From CAZSWS01 sp964610765 (lineage in GTDB: Bacteria; Bacteroidota; Bacteroidia; Bacteroidales; Tannerellaceae): 59,424 nt of DNA. Below, one piece after another: positions 37,801 to 45,694 of this stretch. Below the pieces are notes generated by a model. The model did no database searches and was not told the DNA's origin. It saw only the letters and a program-made list of their open reading frames with translations. Both the position numbers and the translations under genes were made by a program. The stretch lies in contig CAZSWS010000008.1 of the NCBI GenBank assembly GCA_964610765.1, positions 1 through 59,424 on the forward strand, read 5' to 3'. The stretch's first letter is position 1, and every line of letters begins with the position of its first letter.

Positions 37801-38336
37801 ACAAACGTGATAGCCTGGTTTTTCAGAATAAGCATTAATCCAACAGACAAACCAAAGATAAATATCAATGTAGGGATACATATTAAGAAGAAGTAGATGA
37901 TATAGGCGAGTCCGTCTACCGACACTCCACCTGCCAGATTGAACAGAATCACCAAAATGATAATGATCAAATCAAATTGAAGAAAAACTTGCATATTTCC
38001 CCATATCTTGCCCATCACATAGTCCGCATTACTCAGGGGATGCACATAAAACACTTCCGAAGTATCCAGCTTTTTATCAGACTTCAAGAACTCTGAAGAA
38101 AGAAAAACAGCTATGATTGCTTGTCCGGTATTGAGGAATAATAAATTCACATACGGAATATTCGAAGGGATGGCTCGCAGTATCCATAAACCACCATCTT
38201 CTGATATAAGAGCGATAAAATTGAAAAAACATAAGGCTACAACAGCCAAAAGCACAAATATGCGGTAGAACCAACTGCGTTTCAGCAATTTGCTCTCATA
38301 CTTGGCAACAGAACGTATATTATGTATTTTCGACAT
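34896..38336 (-). CDS. ABC permease with an M1-like extracytoplasmic domain and golvesin-like C-terminus
   Basis: The 1146-residue protein begins with an ABC-2-type permease of about eight membrane spans (residues about 18-285). It continues with about 860 residues that should lie outside the inner membrane. Residues about 320-900 resemble the M1 aminopeptidase-like domain known from permease/M1 fusions in Bacteroidota, with FSIVEVPVQFFSYARTW and MVLFPERG. However, the zinc-binding HEXXH motif is absent, so peptidase activity is not expected. The last 130 residues resemble the golvesin/xanthan-lyase C-terminal beta-sandwich: WKIPLPAAGSYDLYYHVQ, GWSILGTYYFSEDTVQVVL, then VTADAVKVVRR. An Arg/Gly-rich insert (about 1069-1080, RRRGRRGGRGRG) interrupts that domain. 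The ATPase gene lies 16 bp upstream. Role and substrate are unknown. Confidence 0.8.
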   Translation of the reverse strand: MSKIHNIRSVAKYESKLLKRSWFYRIFVLLAVVALCFFNFIALISEDGGLWILRAIPSNIPYVNLLFLNTGQAIIAVFLSSEFLKSDKKLDTSEVFYVHPLSNADYVMGKIWGNMQVFLQFDLIIIILVILFNLAGGVSVDGLAYIIYFFLICIPTLIFIFGLSVGLMLILKNQAITFVILLGYIALTLFYIGDKFYYVFDYMVYNLPLIKSDIVGFTNLWALLNHRFIYLFLGLGFICLTIFLFRRLPNSRQSSYRWLIVSFFFIIIGSFAAYNHIHTFMKNADMRTLYTSINNKYVHTPKMVVDDYELYVEQHPETISSKATMKGRALETSSVFTFCLNPGLQVREIIDEQGTSLSFERDYQIILVDFGRKIALGDSAILTISYDGVVNEQFCYLDIPSDLLEEKFSTVMFGIDKKYSFQTADFILFTPETYWYPRPGTSYSSEHSDWQQAYFSNFNLKVKTLNGLKALSQGTMESHPSQLLAAIPDTSAVQQDADTALVNQEVINTITDEPSYSNDHLFTFSTDFPSPSVTLIIGDYEQKSIDVDSVAYSIWHLKGHDYFTPVLGAIVDTIPTQLRESRRSFEAQYSLDYSFNRFSIVEVPVQFFSYARTWTQAQEKLQPEMVLFPERGCLFDVADVTKRVKNEKRWAQYNGQEITDDEAALRTFNAFLWIFRRLESDMNWSSERGAVNITVKTNPYFIFPQLYNFRYNIFSSEWPIANRLIELYLQDKSDNNNWIRQMNGISNSEKANLLIEQHSFKGLLADEEQRDLLDNITALKANDLFAYAERNVGYQEYRDSLRAVLKRNIFTNLRFESLLDTMGMIAEEELNTRLDSWNYPTPLPVYVVGNPEVTQISNRGEEVFVLKLQITNDSDNDGIIHVTTNVGGGRFNVYDPRTQRKVSLAARETKMLVSHWDEAPRNVHVNTLVSANLPNLINLPITNIQRERNKTVDEEGDYLVEDVSYEIEGEVIVDNEDSTLFILSEPDVVGLLPKWLDQVGDNTFRYSGVSNWSPPLQWTLTTNEKYYGTHIRSAYVIKSGNGSQTATWKIPLPAAGSYDLYYHVQKPDEVRRRGRRGGRGRGDAEYSFKVKYNDEEEDAYIDIQRSDEGWSILGTYYFSEDTVQVVLTNECKLRSVTADAVKVVRR

Positions 38337-38352
38337 GTATCAACCCCTCATT

Positions 38353-39246
38353 TCAATCATTTGTCCAGCGATTCAATTTTTTCTCCATATAATACACATA
38401 GGCATGTTCCAAATTTGGTGGATAAGGTTCGGCATCATAATCAAGAATCTCGTCTGCCACAACCTGCACTTCCCACCCTGTACCCGATGGGATAGTCGTA
38501 ATAACCGGGTATTTCTTATCAACCAAAGGAAGTTCTTCACCGGATATTTTCATTCGCCATACTTTTCCTTCAGCCTCTTTTAGAATATCTTGTGGAGGTC
38601 CAAAAAAGGCTACTTCCCCTTTATTCATTAAGGCCATGCAATTACAAGTGCTGGAAATGTCTCCTACAATATGTGTAGATAATATAATTGTTACTTCTTG
38701 TTCACTAATCTCAGACAAAAGATTACGAAAACGAATACGCTCTTCAGGATCTAAGCCTGTTGTGGGCTCGTCTACAATAATCAATTTCGGATTATGAATC
38801 AATGCTTGTGCAATGCCCAAACGTCGCTTCATACCTCCGGACAATTTATTGGCATAACGCTCTCTTACATCAAAAAGCCCAACACTCTCCAGCATAGTAT
38901 CAACAGCTTGTCTACGCTGTTTTCCATTATTCATACCGGACAGACGAGCTGCATAATCCAAAAACTCATAGGTTTTATATTTAGCGAAAAAACGGAAATC
39001 TTGCGGAAGGTATCCGAGTATATTACGCACTTCTTTACGTTGTTTCATCAAATCATACCCAAACACATCAACCTCACCCGATGAAGGTTCCATGAGCGCA
39101 ACGAGGATACGCATAAGGGTTGACTTTCCGGCACCATTAGGACCTAACAATCCAAACATACCGGTAGGTATCTCCATATTGATGTTTTTCAAAGCATGAT
39201 TACCGTTAGGGTAAACTTTATTTAAGGAACGTATTGATATACTCAT
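38353..39246 (-). CDS. ABC transporter ATP-binding protein
   Basis: The 297-residue cytoplasmic ATPase has Walker A GPNGAGKST (residues 35-43), Q-loop YLPQDFRFF, signature LSGGMKRRLG, Walker B LIIVDEPTTGLDP and H-loop STHI, all intact, followed by a C-terminal extension of about 80 residues ending PPNLEHAYVYYMEKK. It is very similar to the ATPase domain of the RND fusion in the same operon: both share GMFGLLGPNGAGKSTLMRI, ERIRFRNLL, STHI-x2-DISS-x-C and a GKVW motif. The two are therefore paralogues. It is the first gene of the seven-gene export operon and should power the 1146-residue permease encoded 16 bp downstream. A -7 box lies about 141 bp upstream. Confidence 0.93.
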   Translation of the reverse strand: MSISIRSLNKVYPNGNHALKNINMEIPTGMFGLLGPNGAGKSTLMRILVALMEPSSGEVDVFGYDLMKQRKEVRNILGYLPQDFRFFAKYKTYEFLDYAARLSGMNNGKQRRQAVDTMLESVGLFDVRERYANKLSGGMKRRLGIAQALIHNPKLIIVDEPTTGLDPEERIRFRNLLSEISEQEVTIILSTHIVGDISSTCNCMALMNKGEVAFFGPPQDILKEAEGKVWRMKISGEELPLVDKKYPVITTIPSGTGWEVQVVADEILDYDAEPYPPNLEHAYVYYMEKKLNRWTND

Positions 39247-39386
39247 TTATTTTATTGTGACGTACTCTATATAGACGCAATTACTTCATGAAAGTTTAAT
39301 TGACCTACATGTTTTTATACACATATAGAGCAAAAACATTGGTTAATTTTGATTTACTTGATGTTTTTTTGGTAAAAAACTGCTGA

Positions 39387-39394
39387 CAAAGATA
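39387..39394 (-). promoter_or_regulatory. Candidate -7 promoter box of the export operon
   Basis: The minus strand reads TATCTTTG, an exact TAnnTTTG match, in the 168-bp gap between the DUF3267 gene and the ABC ATPase gene. It would give a leader of about 135 nt, long enough for regulation. No -33 TTTG was found. Confidence 0.45.
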
Positions 39395-39414
39395 CATAAA
39401 AGTAAAGAATGACG

Positions 39415-39999
39415 TCAGTTATTATCTTCATAAAAGAAGCCTATCTTCGAGGGGTGATCATAAACAACAGTCTTCGAAGGTAGTTTACGTACAATCCACC
39501 ATAGAGCAAAATCGCCACTTCCTCCCAATATCATCAAGCAGGCCAGTAGAATTAAAATATAGTTTCCTAAAAGTATGCCAATCAGCAAAGGCAAAAAGCC
39601 CAAAAGTATGGTAGGCATTAATAAGGTTATCCGATAGTGATTGGCCTGTATTGGCTCTTTGCAGTGACAGTAAGGAGCAAGAAACTGCCACATCACACCA
39701 AACTTGACCGAACGAAAACCGTTCTTTGCATAACGAGCAAAAAACACCCCATGAATCAATTCATGTAATACAATAGCTATCAGATAGAGCACGAAAAAAA
39801 GCACCACATATCCAACTATTTTTATCGAAGAAAATGATTGAAGTTTAAGTATAAAAGACTCCCAGTGCCATCGAAAATAAAAAAACAAGAAAGCAAATAC
39901 CGGAAGAATCACTCCTAAAGCAATTAAATTCATCCGTAAGATTGAAACAGTTATTTCTTTCAACCCCTGAGCTTTTAATTTTTCATCCTCATTGTTCAT
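39415..39999 (-). CDS. DUF3267 putative membrane zinc metalloprotease
   Basis: The 194-residue integral membrane protein has four hydrophobic spans. The second contains HELIH at residues 79-83 (YLIAIVLHELIHGVFFARY), the zinc motif of DUF3267 proteins, which resemble M50/site-2-type intramembrane proteases. Two further features fit the family: VKFGVMWQFLAPYCHCKEPI, where homologues typically read around P-x2-C-x-C, and the glycine-rich IILGGSGDFALWW-like end (LMILGGSGDFALWWIVRKL). Activity has not been shown for the family to my knowledge. It is the last gene of the purH-mre-rodA run, 21 bp behind the MutS-like gene and probably on the same transcript. The downstream export operon has its own leader. 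Confidence 0.85.
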   Translation of the reverse strand: MNNEDEKLKAQGLKEITVSILRMNLIALGVILPVFAFLFFYFRWHWESFILKLQSFSSIKIVGYVVLFFVLYLIAIVLHELIHGVFFARYAKNGFRSVKFGVMWQFLAPYCHCKEPIQANHYRITLLMPTILLGFLPLLIGILLGNYILILLACLMILGGSGDFALWWIVRKLPSKTVVYDHPSKIGFFYEDNN

Positions 40000-40020
40000 A
40001 AATACAACTTATTGTAGCTA

Positions 40021-41829
40021 TTAATCAAGCGTTATTCCCATTTTTTTCATCAAAAAAGACGCATTCATGTTTTGAGCAACTCCTTCACGAAGTAAATAAG
40101 AGAAAGAAAGTTCATCTTCATGAATATCTGCTTCAAAACAATGGTTAGCTATTTCTTTCGGATAGTCATTTATAAGCGTACCAAGCACCAGGTCGTGGGT
40201 GGCTATAATGCCACAACTACCGTAATTCACCAGTTGCTTCATGAGCGACAAAGAGCCTTTCTGTTTATCTAATGAGTTCGTTCCTTTCAATATTTCATCT
40301 AAAATGATAAATAAGCGTTCACCTTTGTTCAGCCGGTCGATAATCATTTTCAACCGTTTCAGTTCAGCAAAGAAATAAGACTCTCCGCTTGTCAATGAAT
40401 CAGCCGTTCGTAAACTCGTTACTAATGAAGCAGGACAAACCGTCAGGCTATCTGCACAAACCGGCAAACCCGTACAAGCTAGCACAAAATTGACACCAAC
40501 TGTACGGAGATAGGTGCTTTTTCCGGCCATATTTGCTCCGGTAATAATTAAAAATCCGGGGGCATGCTTGATAGAAACATCGTTTTTCACACATTCATTC
40601 CTATGTAACAAAGGATGACCAAGCTGTTTCCCTTCCATTACAAAATAGGCTTCTTCAATTAAGGGATAGGTATAGTCCGGATGATTGAATGAGTGTACGG
40701 CCATTGACACTAGGGCATCATAGTGTCCAAGAGCATCCAGCCAACGAATAGCATGAGGCCTGTTTTCAACATACCATTTTTCTAAAGCAAAAGCTTGACG
40801 TATATCACGTAAGTAAAGCATATTAGACAGAATGCCTGCCAAGCTAAAACGTTGGTCTAAAGCTCCGATTATACGGGATAAGCGTTTTATTTCAGAGGAA
40901 GCAAACAACCCGGAAGACAATAGCGTGTCTTTAAGAGCATTCAATTCCTTACTTTGGAATGTCCTGTTTTCCATGAGTATGAATAACCGGGCATAGGTAT
41001 TTAATATTTTCCCTGATTTATCCATGCGCTGATAGAGCTTATTTACTTTTTTAGCAGGCAGATTGACCACTATCAGAGCAAACACCAGATATAACCCAAT
41101 ATATGAGCCGGAAATCCAATTAAGAGCAAAGAGTGCAATCAAGACAATCCATACTAAAGGTATCACGTATTGGAGAATCTTCCAAAGCATCTTATTCCCA
41201 ATACTCAGCGAAAGTGTTTCAGCTAAAATATTCAATTCTCTCCGATGGTCCTCTTCCGGAAGGTCTGCTTTACCCAACACTTGAAAATGCTGCAAAGCAC
41301 TTACTTCTGCTTGCAGTTCTCTTATTGCTTCTTGTCGTGCTAATATTTGATTTTTGTCTGAAAAAGGCTGTTTAAAAGCATTAACTAAGTACTCTCTACC
41401 ATATCCGGTAACAGTTCGATTGATGGATTGAAAAATTGATTTTTCGCCAAAAAAGTCCAAGTCATAAGCAAAATCATGTTGCGTATCCATTTTATCCTGT
41501 GCGCCATCAAAAGCTGTACAGTCATTATCCAATGCCTTCAACTCCAGGTCATTTAGCACAACCATCTGTTTTACATAGCGCTTTCTGGCAAACTGCTTAT
41601 TATGAATAATTACCAATGCCAAAAAAGGCAGAACAAAAGCTGCACCTATTAATAAAAGCCAGTTGATTGTTAAAGAGCGAAAATACCATAGCACAAAAAG
41701 CCCTACCAACAATAAGATTAATCGAGCAGTCCCTGTTCGGTATATCTTCTTATTAATCCGCAAAAGCTCAATGGAGTATTTTTGAACATTTGATTGGTAA
41801 AAGGAATAAATAGATTCAATCGTTTTCAT
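40021..41829 (-). CDS. Membrane-anchored MutS-like ATPase
   Basis: The 602-residue protein carries a MutS-type (MutS domain V) ATPase at its C-terminus: Walker A TGANMAGKST at 430-439, Walker B LFIILDEILKGTNSLDKQKG and the H-loop IIATHDL. The N-terminal mismatch-recognition and connector domains of true MutS are missing. Instead there are two pairs of hydrophobic spans, at about 30-75 and 210-252, which should anchor it in the inner membrane. The middle region has the MutS lever-like helices. This short membrane MutS-related type is common in Bacteroidota, and its role is not known; it is not the replication mismatch repair protein. It is 17 bp behind the small membrane-anchored gene and 21 bp before the DUF3267 gene. 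Confidence 0.87.
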   Translation of the reverse strand: MKTIESIYSFYQSNVQKYSIELLRINKKIYRTGTARLILLLVGLFVLWYFRSLTINWLLLIGAAFVLPFLALVIIHNKQFARKRYVKQMVVLNDLELKALDNDCTAFDGAQDKMDTQHDFAYDLDFFGEKSIFQSINRTVTGYGREYLVNAFKQPFSDKNQILARQEAIRELQAEVSALQHFQVLGKADLPEEDHRRELNILAETLSLSIGNKMLWKILQYVIPLVWIVLIALFALNWISGSYIGLYLVFALIVVNLPAKKVNKLYQRMDKSGKILNTYARLFILMENRTFQSKELNALKDTLLSSGLFASSEIKRLSRIIGALDQRFSLAGILSNMLYLRDIRQAFALEKWYVENRPHAIRWLDALGHYDALVSMAVHSFNHPDYTYPLIEEAYFVMEGKQLGHPLLHRNECVKNDVSIKHAPGFLIITGANMAGKSTYLRTVGVNFVLACTGLPVCADSLTVCPASLVTSLRTADSLTSGESYFFAELKRLKMIIDRLNKGERLFIILDEILKGTNSLDKQKGSLSLMKQLVNYGSCGIIATHDLVLGTLINDYPKEIANHCFEADIHEDELSFSYLLREGVAQNMNASFLMKKMGITLD

Positions 41830-41846
41830 TAGTGGAGCATGCTATT

Positions 41847-42317
41847 TTATTCAGAAAGAAATACCGGTGGCAAAGAGTCTTCCGATTGTTCAAGCGGCAT
41901 ATCATTGATACTCACTATTCCATCAACTACATATTTCGAATATCCACGCCATGGAAGAGCTCCAAAATATTCCTTGTATTGTAATTCAACAATCTTTCCT
42001 CCCGAATGCATCAATCGCTCGGCAATTTCTTTATTCTCAATAGAGAATTCAAATTCATTCGACTGAATATTCCCGGTTTGTGTCCTAAAACCAGACTGGA
42101 TAAGTTTGCCTTCATACGTCTTAAAAATGACTCCTTTATAAACGACATAATTAAGCTGTCCTGATTTGACCCCTTCACCAAAAGGATAATAATAACGGAT
42201 GTACACAAAGCCGGCTAAAAATAAAATGAGAAATAGAAGTATAATATTCCGTACTTTCCTCCATCCATTCTTTTTCTTTTTCGGCAATTCCTGCCTGTCT
42301 AAGTTTGTAGCTGTCAT
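41847..42317 (-). CDS. Small membrane-anchored protein, conserved in Bacteroidales, function unknown
   Basis: The 156-residue protein starts at ATG 42317 (MTATNLDRQELPKKKKNGW). A basic N-terminus is followed by one membrane span (IILLFLILFLAGFVYI, about residues 24-40) and a soluble domain of about 115 residues, probably periplasmic. Recognisable elements are YPFGEGVKSGQLNYVVYKG and FKTYEGKLIQSGF, which I recall as conserved in small Bacteroidales proteins that databases sometimes mislabel as 6-phosphogluconate dehydrogenase. Nothing in it resembles that enzyme. It lies 83 bp behind rodA and 17 bp before the MutS-like gene. An upstream in-frame start at 42362 is possible but less likely. No function is proposed. 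Confidence 0.75.
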   Translation of the reverse strand: MTATNLDRQELPKKKKNGWRKVRNIILLFLILFLAGFVYIRYYYPFGEGVKSGQLNYVVYKGVIFKTYEGKLIQSGFRTQTGNIQSNEFEFSIENKEIAERLMHSGGKIVELQYKEYFGALPWRGYSKYVVDGIVSINDMPLEQSEDSLPPVFLSE

Positions 42318-42400
42318 AACTTTATTTTCTACTGAATTACAAAAATAGGTATTATCTCCCAATCAGAGCAAAAAGTTTCTTTATGGTTACAGCATAAAGC

Positions 42401-43852
42401 CTATTTTCTGCCGGCATCAATACGCAAAAAGACAAACAGCAGAATGGTAAAACTAAGCAGAGAAGACCCCCCGTAACTAAAGAAAGGCAGTGGAATACCA
42501 ATAACCGGAGTCAGCCCAAGAGTCATTCCTATATTAATAATTAAATGAAACAGAAAAATAGAAGCCACACAATATCCGTATATCCTTCCAAAGATTGTCG
42601 TTTGTCGTTCAGCCAAAAAGATGAGTCGAAGGATAAATAATGAAAACACTATCAGCACAAAGGTGGAGCCTATAAAACCAAATTCTTCACCAACTGTACA
42701 ATAAATAAAGTCGGTATCTTGTTCGGGTACGTATTTTAATTTGGTCTGCGTACCATTTAAAAAACCTTTTCCTGAAAAACCACCCGATCCTATAGCTATC
42801 ATCGACTGATTAACGTTATAGCTTGCGCCTGTGGGGTCATTCTCTAATCCCAATGAGACTTTTATACGTATTTGTTGATGGGGTTCTAAAATATCTTCAA
42901 ACACATAATTAACAGAGTATAAAAACCCTAATGATCCCACGGCAAATAAAACAAGCAGTATATTCCTTCCACTCCAGGATCTAAAAGCGCCAAAAATCAG
43001 ATAACCCGCAATGATAGCTAAATTACCCAGCAAAACCCACGTTAAATTAAACGGATAATAATGAGCAATAATAAAGGCGGCTATCGTTGTAACAAAAGCA
43101 ATTAAAAAGAATAAAAAGATTATTCGCCCCTCCTTCCGCCTATCCATCAATAAAAACAAGAGGACTAATATTATTAATGCAATAACCACAAACTCTCCCA
43201 GCGGCGTAACTCCGGCTATCAACGTTTCGGCAAACTTTACTTCTATCACAAAAAAGGCAACGGCGCATATACCTAGCAGCAATACATAGCCGGACATCCC
43301 TTCTCGATAAAGCATAAAGAAAAAAGCAAAAAACACCAGTGCAGTCCCTGTTTCTTTCTGAAGAATAATACTAATCATTGGAATACCTATCAGCATACCG
43401 ATAAGAAATATATTACGGGGAGTCGTTAGTTTGAATCCATAACCACTCATCAAGCGAGCCAAAGCAAGCGAGGTAGAAAACTTGGCAAACTCGGCTGATT
43501 GTAACCTAAAAGGTCCTAACTCCAGCCAAGAACGCGAACCTTTAATGTCAGGAGCTAAAAAGATAGTTAGCACCAACAAGACCAATACAAACAGATATGT
43601 GGGGTATGCATAGATATCAAAGAAATCTTTATCCAGCATCATTATCACGAAAATAGATACGAAAGAGATACCAATCCATATCAATTGCGAGCCGGGACGT
43701 CCGGAAGGATCGAACAGCCCTACGCTGTCAAATTCAAAGCTTGCACCGCAAATACTGAACCAGCCCATCACGACCAGCAACAAGTATAGAAAAATCATCA
43801 ACCAATCGACAGTTTTTCGTAAAGCTATATTTCTTTTGGGTTGATATATCAT
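42401..43852 (-). CDS. rodA: Rod-shape peptidoglycan glycosyltransferase RodA (SEDS family)
   Basis: The 483-residue polytopic membrane protein polymerises lipid II for lateral wall growth together with PBP2. SEDS features include GSRSWLELGPFRLQSAEFAKFSTSLALAR with the PAEFAK-like segment, the WVLLG region and the C-terminal signature GLTPVIGIPLPFFSYGGSSLL. The conserved loop QSMIAIGSGGFSGKGF, followed by FIYCTVGEEFGFIGS, carries the invariant region containing the catalytic Asp area. The protein is about 60-100 residues longer than the E. coli enzyme, mainly through additional spans in the middle (about 215-310), a feature of Bacteroidota RodA. Its ATG follows the mrdA stop directly with no gap, so the two partners are translated in step. 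Confidence 0.95.
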   Translation of the reverse strand: MIYQPKRNIALRKTVDWLMIFLYLLLVVMGWFSICGASFEFDSVGLFDPSGRPGSQLIWIGISFVSIFVIMMLDKDFFDIYAYPTYLFVLVLLVLTIFLAPDIKGSRSWLELGPFRLQSAEFAKFSTSLALARLMSGYGFKLTTPRNIFLIGMLIGIPMISIILQKETGTALVFFAFFFMLYREGMSGYVLLLGICAVAFFVIEVKFAETLIAGVTPLGEFVVIALIILVLLFLLMDRRKEGRIIFLFFLIAFVTTIAAFIIAHYYPFNLTWVLLGNLAIIAGYLIFGAFRSWSGRNILLVLFAVGSLGFLYSVNYVFEDILEPHQQIRIKVSLGLENDPTGASYNVNQSMIAIGSGGFSGKGFLNGTQTKLKYVPEQDTDFIYCTVGEEFGFIGSTFVLIVFSLFILRLIFLAERQTTIFGRIYGYCVASIFLFHLIINIGMTLGLTPVIGIPLPFFSYGGSSLLSFTILLFVFLRIDAGRK

Positions 43853-45694
43853 TTACTGCAATAAGTATTTCATTTGTTCTTCTACAAGGATACTTTCTTC
43901 CGAAAGTTCTCCATTCAAATATTTCTCCATCATTAACCGACCAATCGGAACAGCATAAGTCCCTCCATAGCCCACATTTTCGACAAATACGGTTATAGCA
44001 ACCTGAGGCTTATCATAAGGCGCAAAACCCATAAAAGCAGAGTGATTCTCACCGTGGGGGTTTTGAACTGTTCCTGTTTTACCGGCCACATCGATACCCG
44101 GTATTGCCGCTCTCCAACATGTTCCACTCACTACGGCCTGTCGCATTCCTTCTGCTACCGGCTGATAATGTTTCGCACTAATGGTTGGAATCCGCTTCTC
44201 CAAATATTTGACATCCAACACTGTATCTTGAACAGCCTTCACGACATGCGGTGTAAAGAAATATCCCCGATTAGCCATCGTTGCTGCCAAGTTACATAGT
44301 TGCAACGGCGTTGTTGTTATTTCTCCCTGTCCAATAGCGATAGATATAATGGTTTGTGAGTTCCATCTACCTTTATAAAGTGTATCGTATCGTTTGCTGG
44401 TAGGAATATATCCACGTTTTTCACTGGGCAAGTCTATTCCCAACTGACTGCCAAAGCCCATTGATACAATATGTTTTCTCCAGACATCAAGCCCTTCTTG
44501 AATAGTTGGATAGCGCTTTCTGCTATCTAACATATCATGCAGTCCCCAACAGAAATAGGAGTTGCAAGAGGTGGCTATTGCTGGCACCAAAGCTGCCGGA
44601 GAATAATGTGGATGACAAGCTGGTTTGCCACGACCAAGTGGATATCCCCCATGACAGCTATATGCTGTTGATGGTAGTATAACATCTTCTTCTAAGAAAA
44701 CCAAAGCTTGAGCTATCTTAAACGTCGAACCGGGAGAATGAAAAGACATGATGGAGCGATCAAAAAGCGGTCTTTTCGAGTCATATTCCAATTTCATATA
44801 ATTGTTTCCACGCTCTTTACCAACCAGTAATGACGGGTCATACGAGGGGGATGAAACCATGCAAAGCACTTCTCCGGTGGATGGTTCAATCATCACGATG
44901 CTTCCCCGCATATTTTTCATCAGTTCTTCCCCATATTTTTGCAGTTCGATATCGATTGACAAGGTTAAGTCGCGTCCGGGGATAGGTGCCACATCATGCA
45001 TACCTTCTTCATAGCCCCCTTTAATTCGCCCATGCGCATCACGCAACAGAATTTCTACGCCTTTCACTCCCCTTAAATGAGACTCATAGGAACGTTCTAC
45101 ACCTGCCCGACCCGAATAATCACCTTGCACATAGTATGAATCGTTTTCAAGATCTTTCCTATTCACTTCGCCAATATTCCCCAATATTAAGGCAGCATGA
45201 GGGTAAGTGTATTCACGTATCGTCCGACTTTGCACATAAAATCCGGGGAATTTATATAGTTTCTCTTGTAAGACTCCATAATCATCTGTCGATAAATGAT
45301 TCATAAACATCTGGGGCGTATAAGAAGAATAACCGGGATTCAATCGCCGGTTTTTCACATCTTCCATCCGCTTTAAGAATCGCTCTTTTGTTATACCCAG
45401 CGTGTTACAAAAGTCAGTTGTATCAAAGGGTTGTATCTCACGCGTAATCATCATGACCTCATAGTTTAGCTGATTAAAAACCAGCAACTCTCCATTTCGG
45501 TCATAAATAGCGCCTCGAGCCGGGTTAAGCGTTTTCTTAAAGAAAGCATTACTATCTGCCCATGCTTTATAATCACTATTAATGATTTGCAGATAAAACA
45601 ACCGGATAATAAAAACGAAGGTAATCAGTAAAATGACTCCCCAAAAGACGTATTTCCGATTTTCTAAAATATATTTCTTAGAGTTATTCGCCAC
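43853..45694 (-). CDS. mrdA: Penicillin-binding protein 2 (peptidoglycan DD-transpeptidase)
   Basis: The 613-residue class B PBP cross-links lateral-wall peptidoglycan with RodA. A single N-terminal membrane span (about 15-33, VFWGVILLITFVFIIRLFY) is followed by the non-catalytic dimerisation domain, with GAIYDRNGELLVFN and RAGVERSYESHLRG. The transpeptidase domain contains the active-site motif SPGSTFK with Ser323, SCNSYF as SxN and AGKTGTVQNPHG as KTG. All three motifs are intact. The start is GTG at 45694, because no ATG fits upstream of the first membrane span; it overlaps mreD by 11 bp. The stop directly precedes the rodA ATG. Confidence 0.96.
   Translation of the reverse strand: MANNSKKYILENRKYVFWGVILLITFVFIIRLFYLQIINSDYKAWADSNAFFKKTLNPARGAIYDRNGELLVFNQLNYEVMMITREIQPFDTTDFCNTLGITKERFLKRMEDVKNRRLNPGYSSYTPQMFMNHLSTDDYGVLQEKLYKFPGFYVQSRTIREYTYPHAALILGNIGEVNRKDLENDSYYVQGDYSGRAGVERSYESHLRGVKGVEILLRDAHGRIKGGYEEGMHDVAPIPGRDLTLSIDIELQKYGEELMKNMRGSIVMIEPSTGEVLCMVSSPSYDPSLLVGKERGNNYMKLEYDSKRPLFDRSIMSFHSPGSTFKIAQALVFLEEDVILPSTAYSCHGGYPLGRGKPACHPHYSPAALVPAIATSCNSYFCWGLHDMLDSRKRYPTIQEGLDVWRKHIVSMGFGSQLGIDLPSEKRGYIPTSKRYDTLYKGRWNSQTIISIAIGQGEITTTPLQLCNLAATMANRGYFFTPHVVKAVQDTVLDVKYLEKRIPTISAKHYQPVAEGMRQAVVSGTCWRAAIPGIDVAGKTGTVQNPHGENHSAFMGFAPYDKPQVAITVFVENVGYGGTYAVPIGRLMMEKYLNGELSEESILVEEQMKYLLQ

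Noticed and set aside
34896..38336. Active M1 aminopeptidase
   Set aside because: No HEXXH motif occurs anywhere in the extracytoplasmic region.
40021..41829. Mismatch repair protein MutS
   Set aside because: The mismatch-recognition and connector domains are missing and membrane spans are present; only the ATPase domain is MutS-like.
41847..42317. 6-phosphogluconate dehydrogenase
   Set aside because: I recall this label on similar small proteins, but the sequence has one membrane span and no dinucleotide-binding motif.
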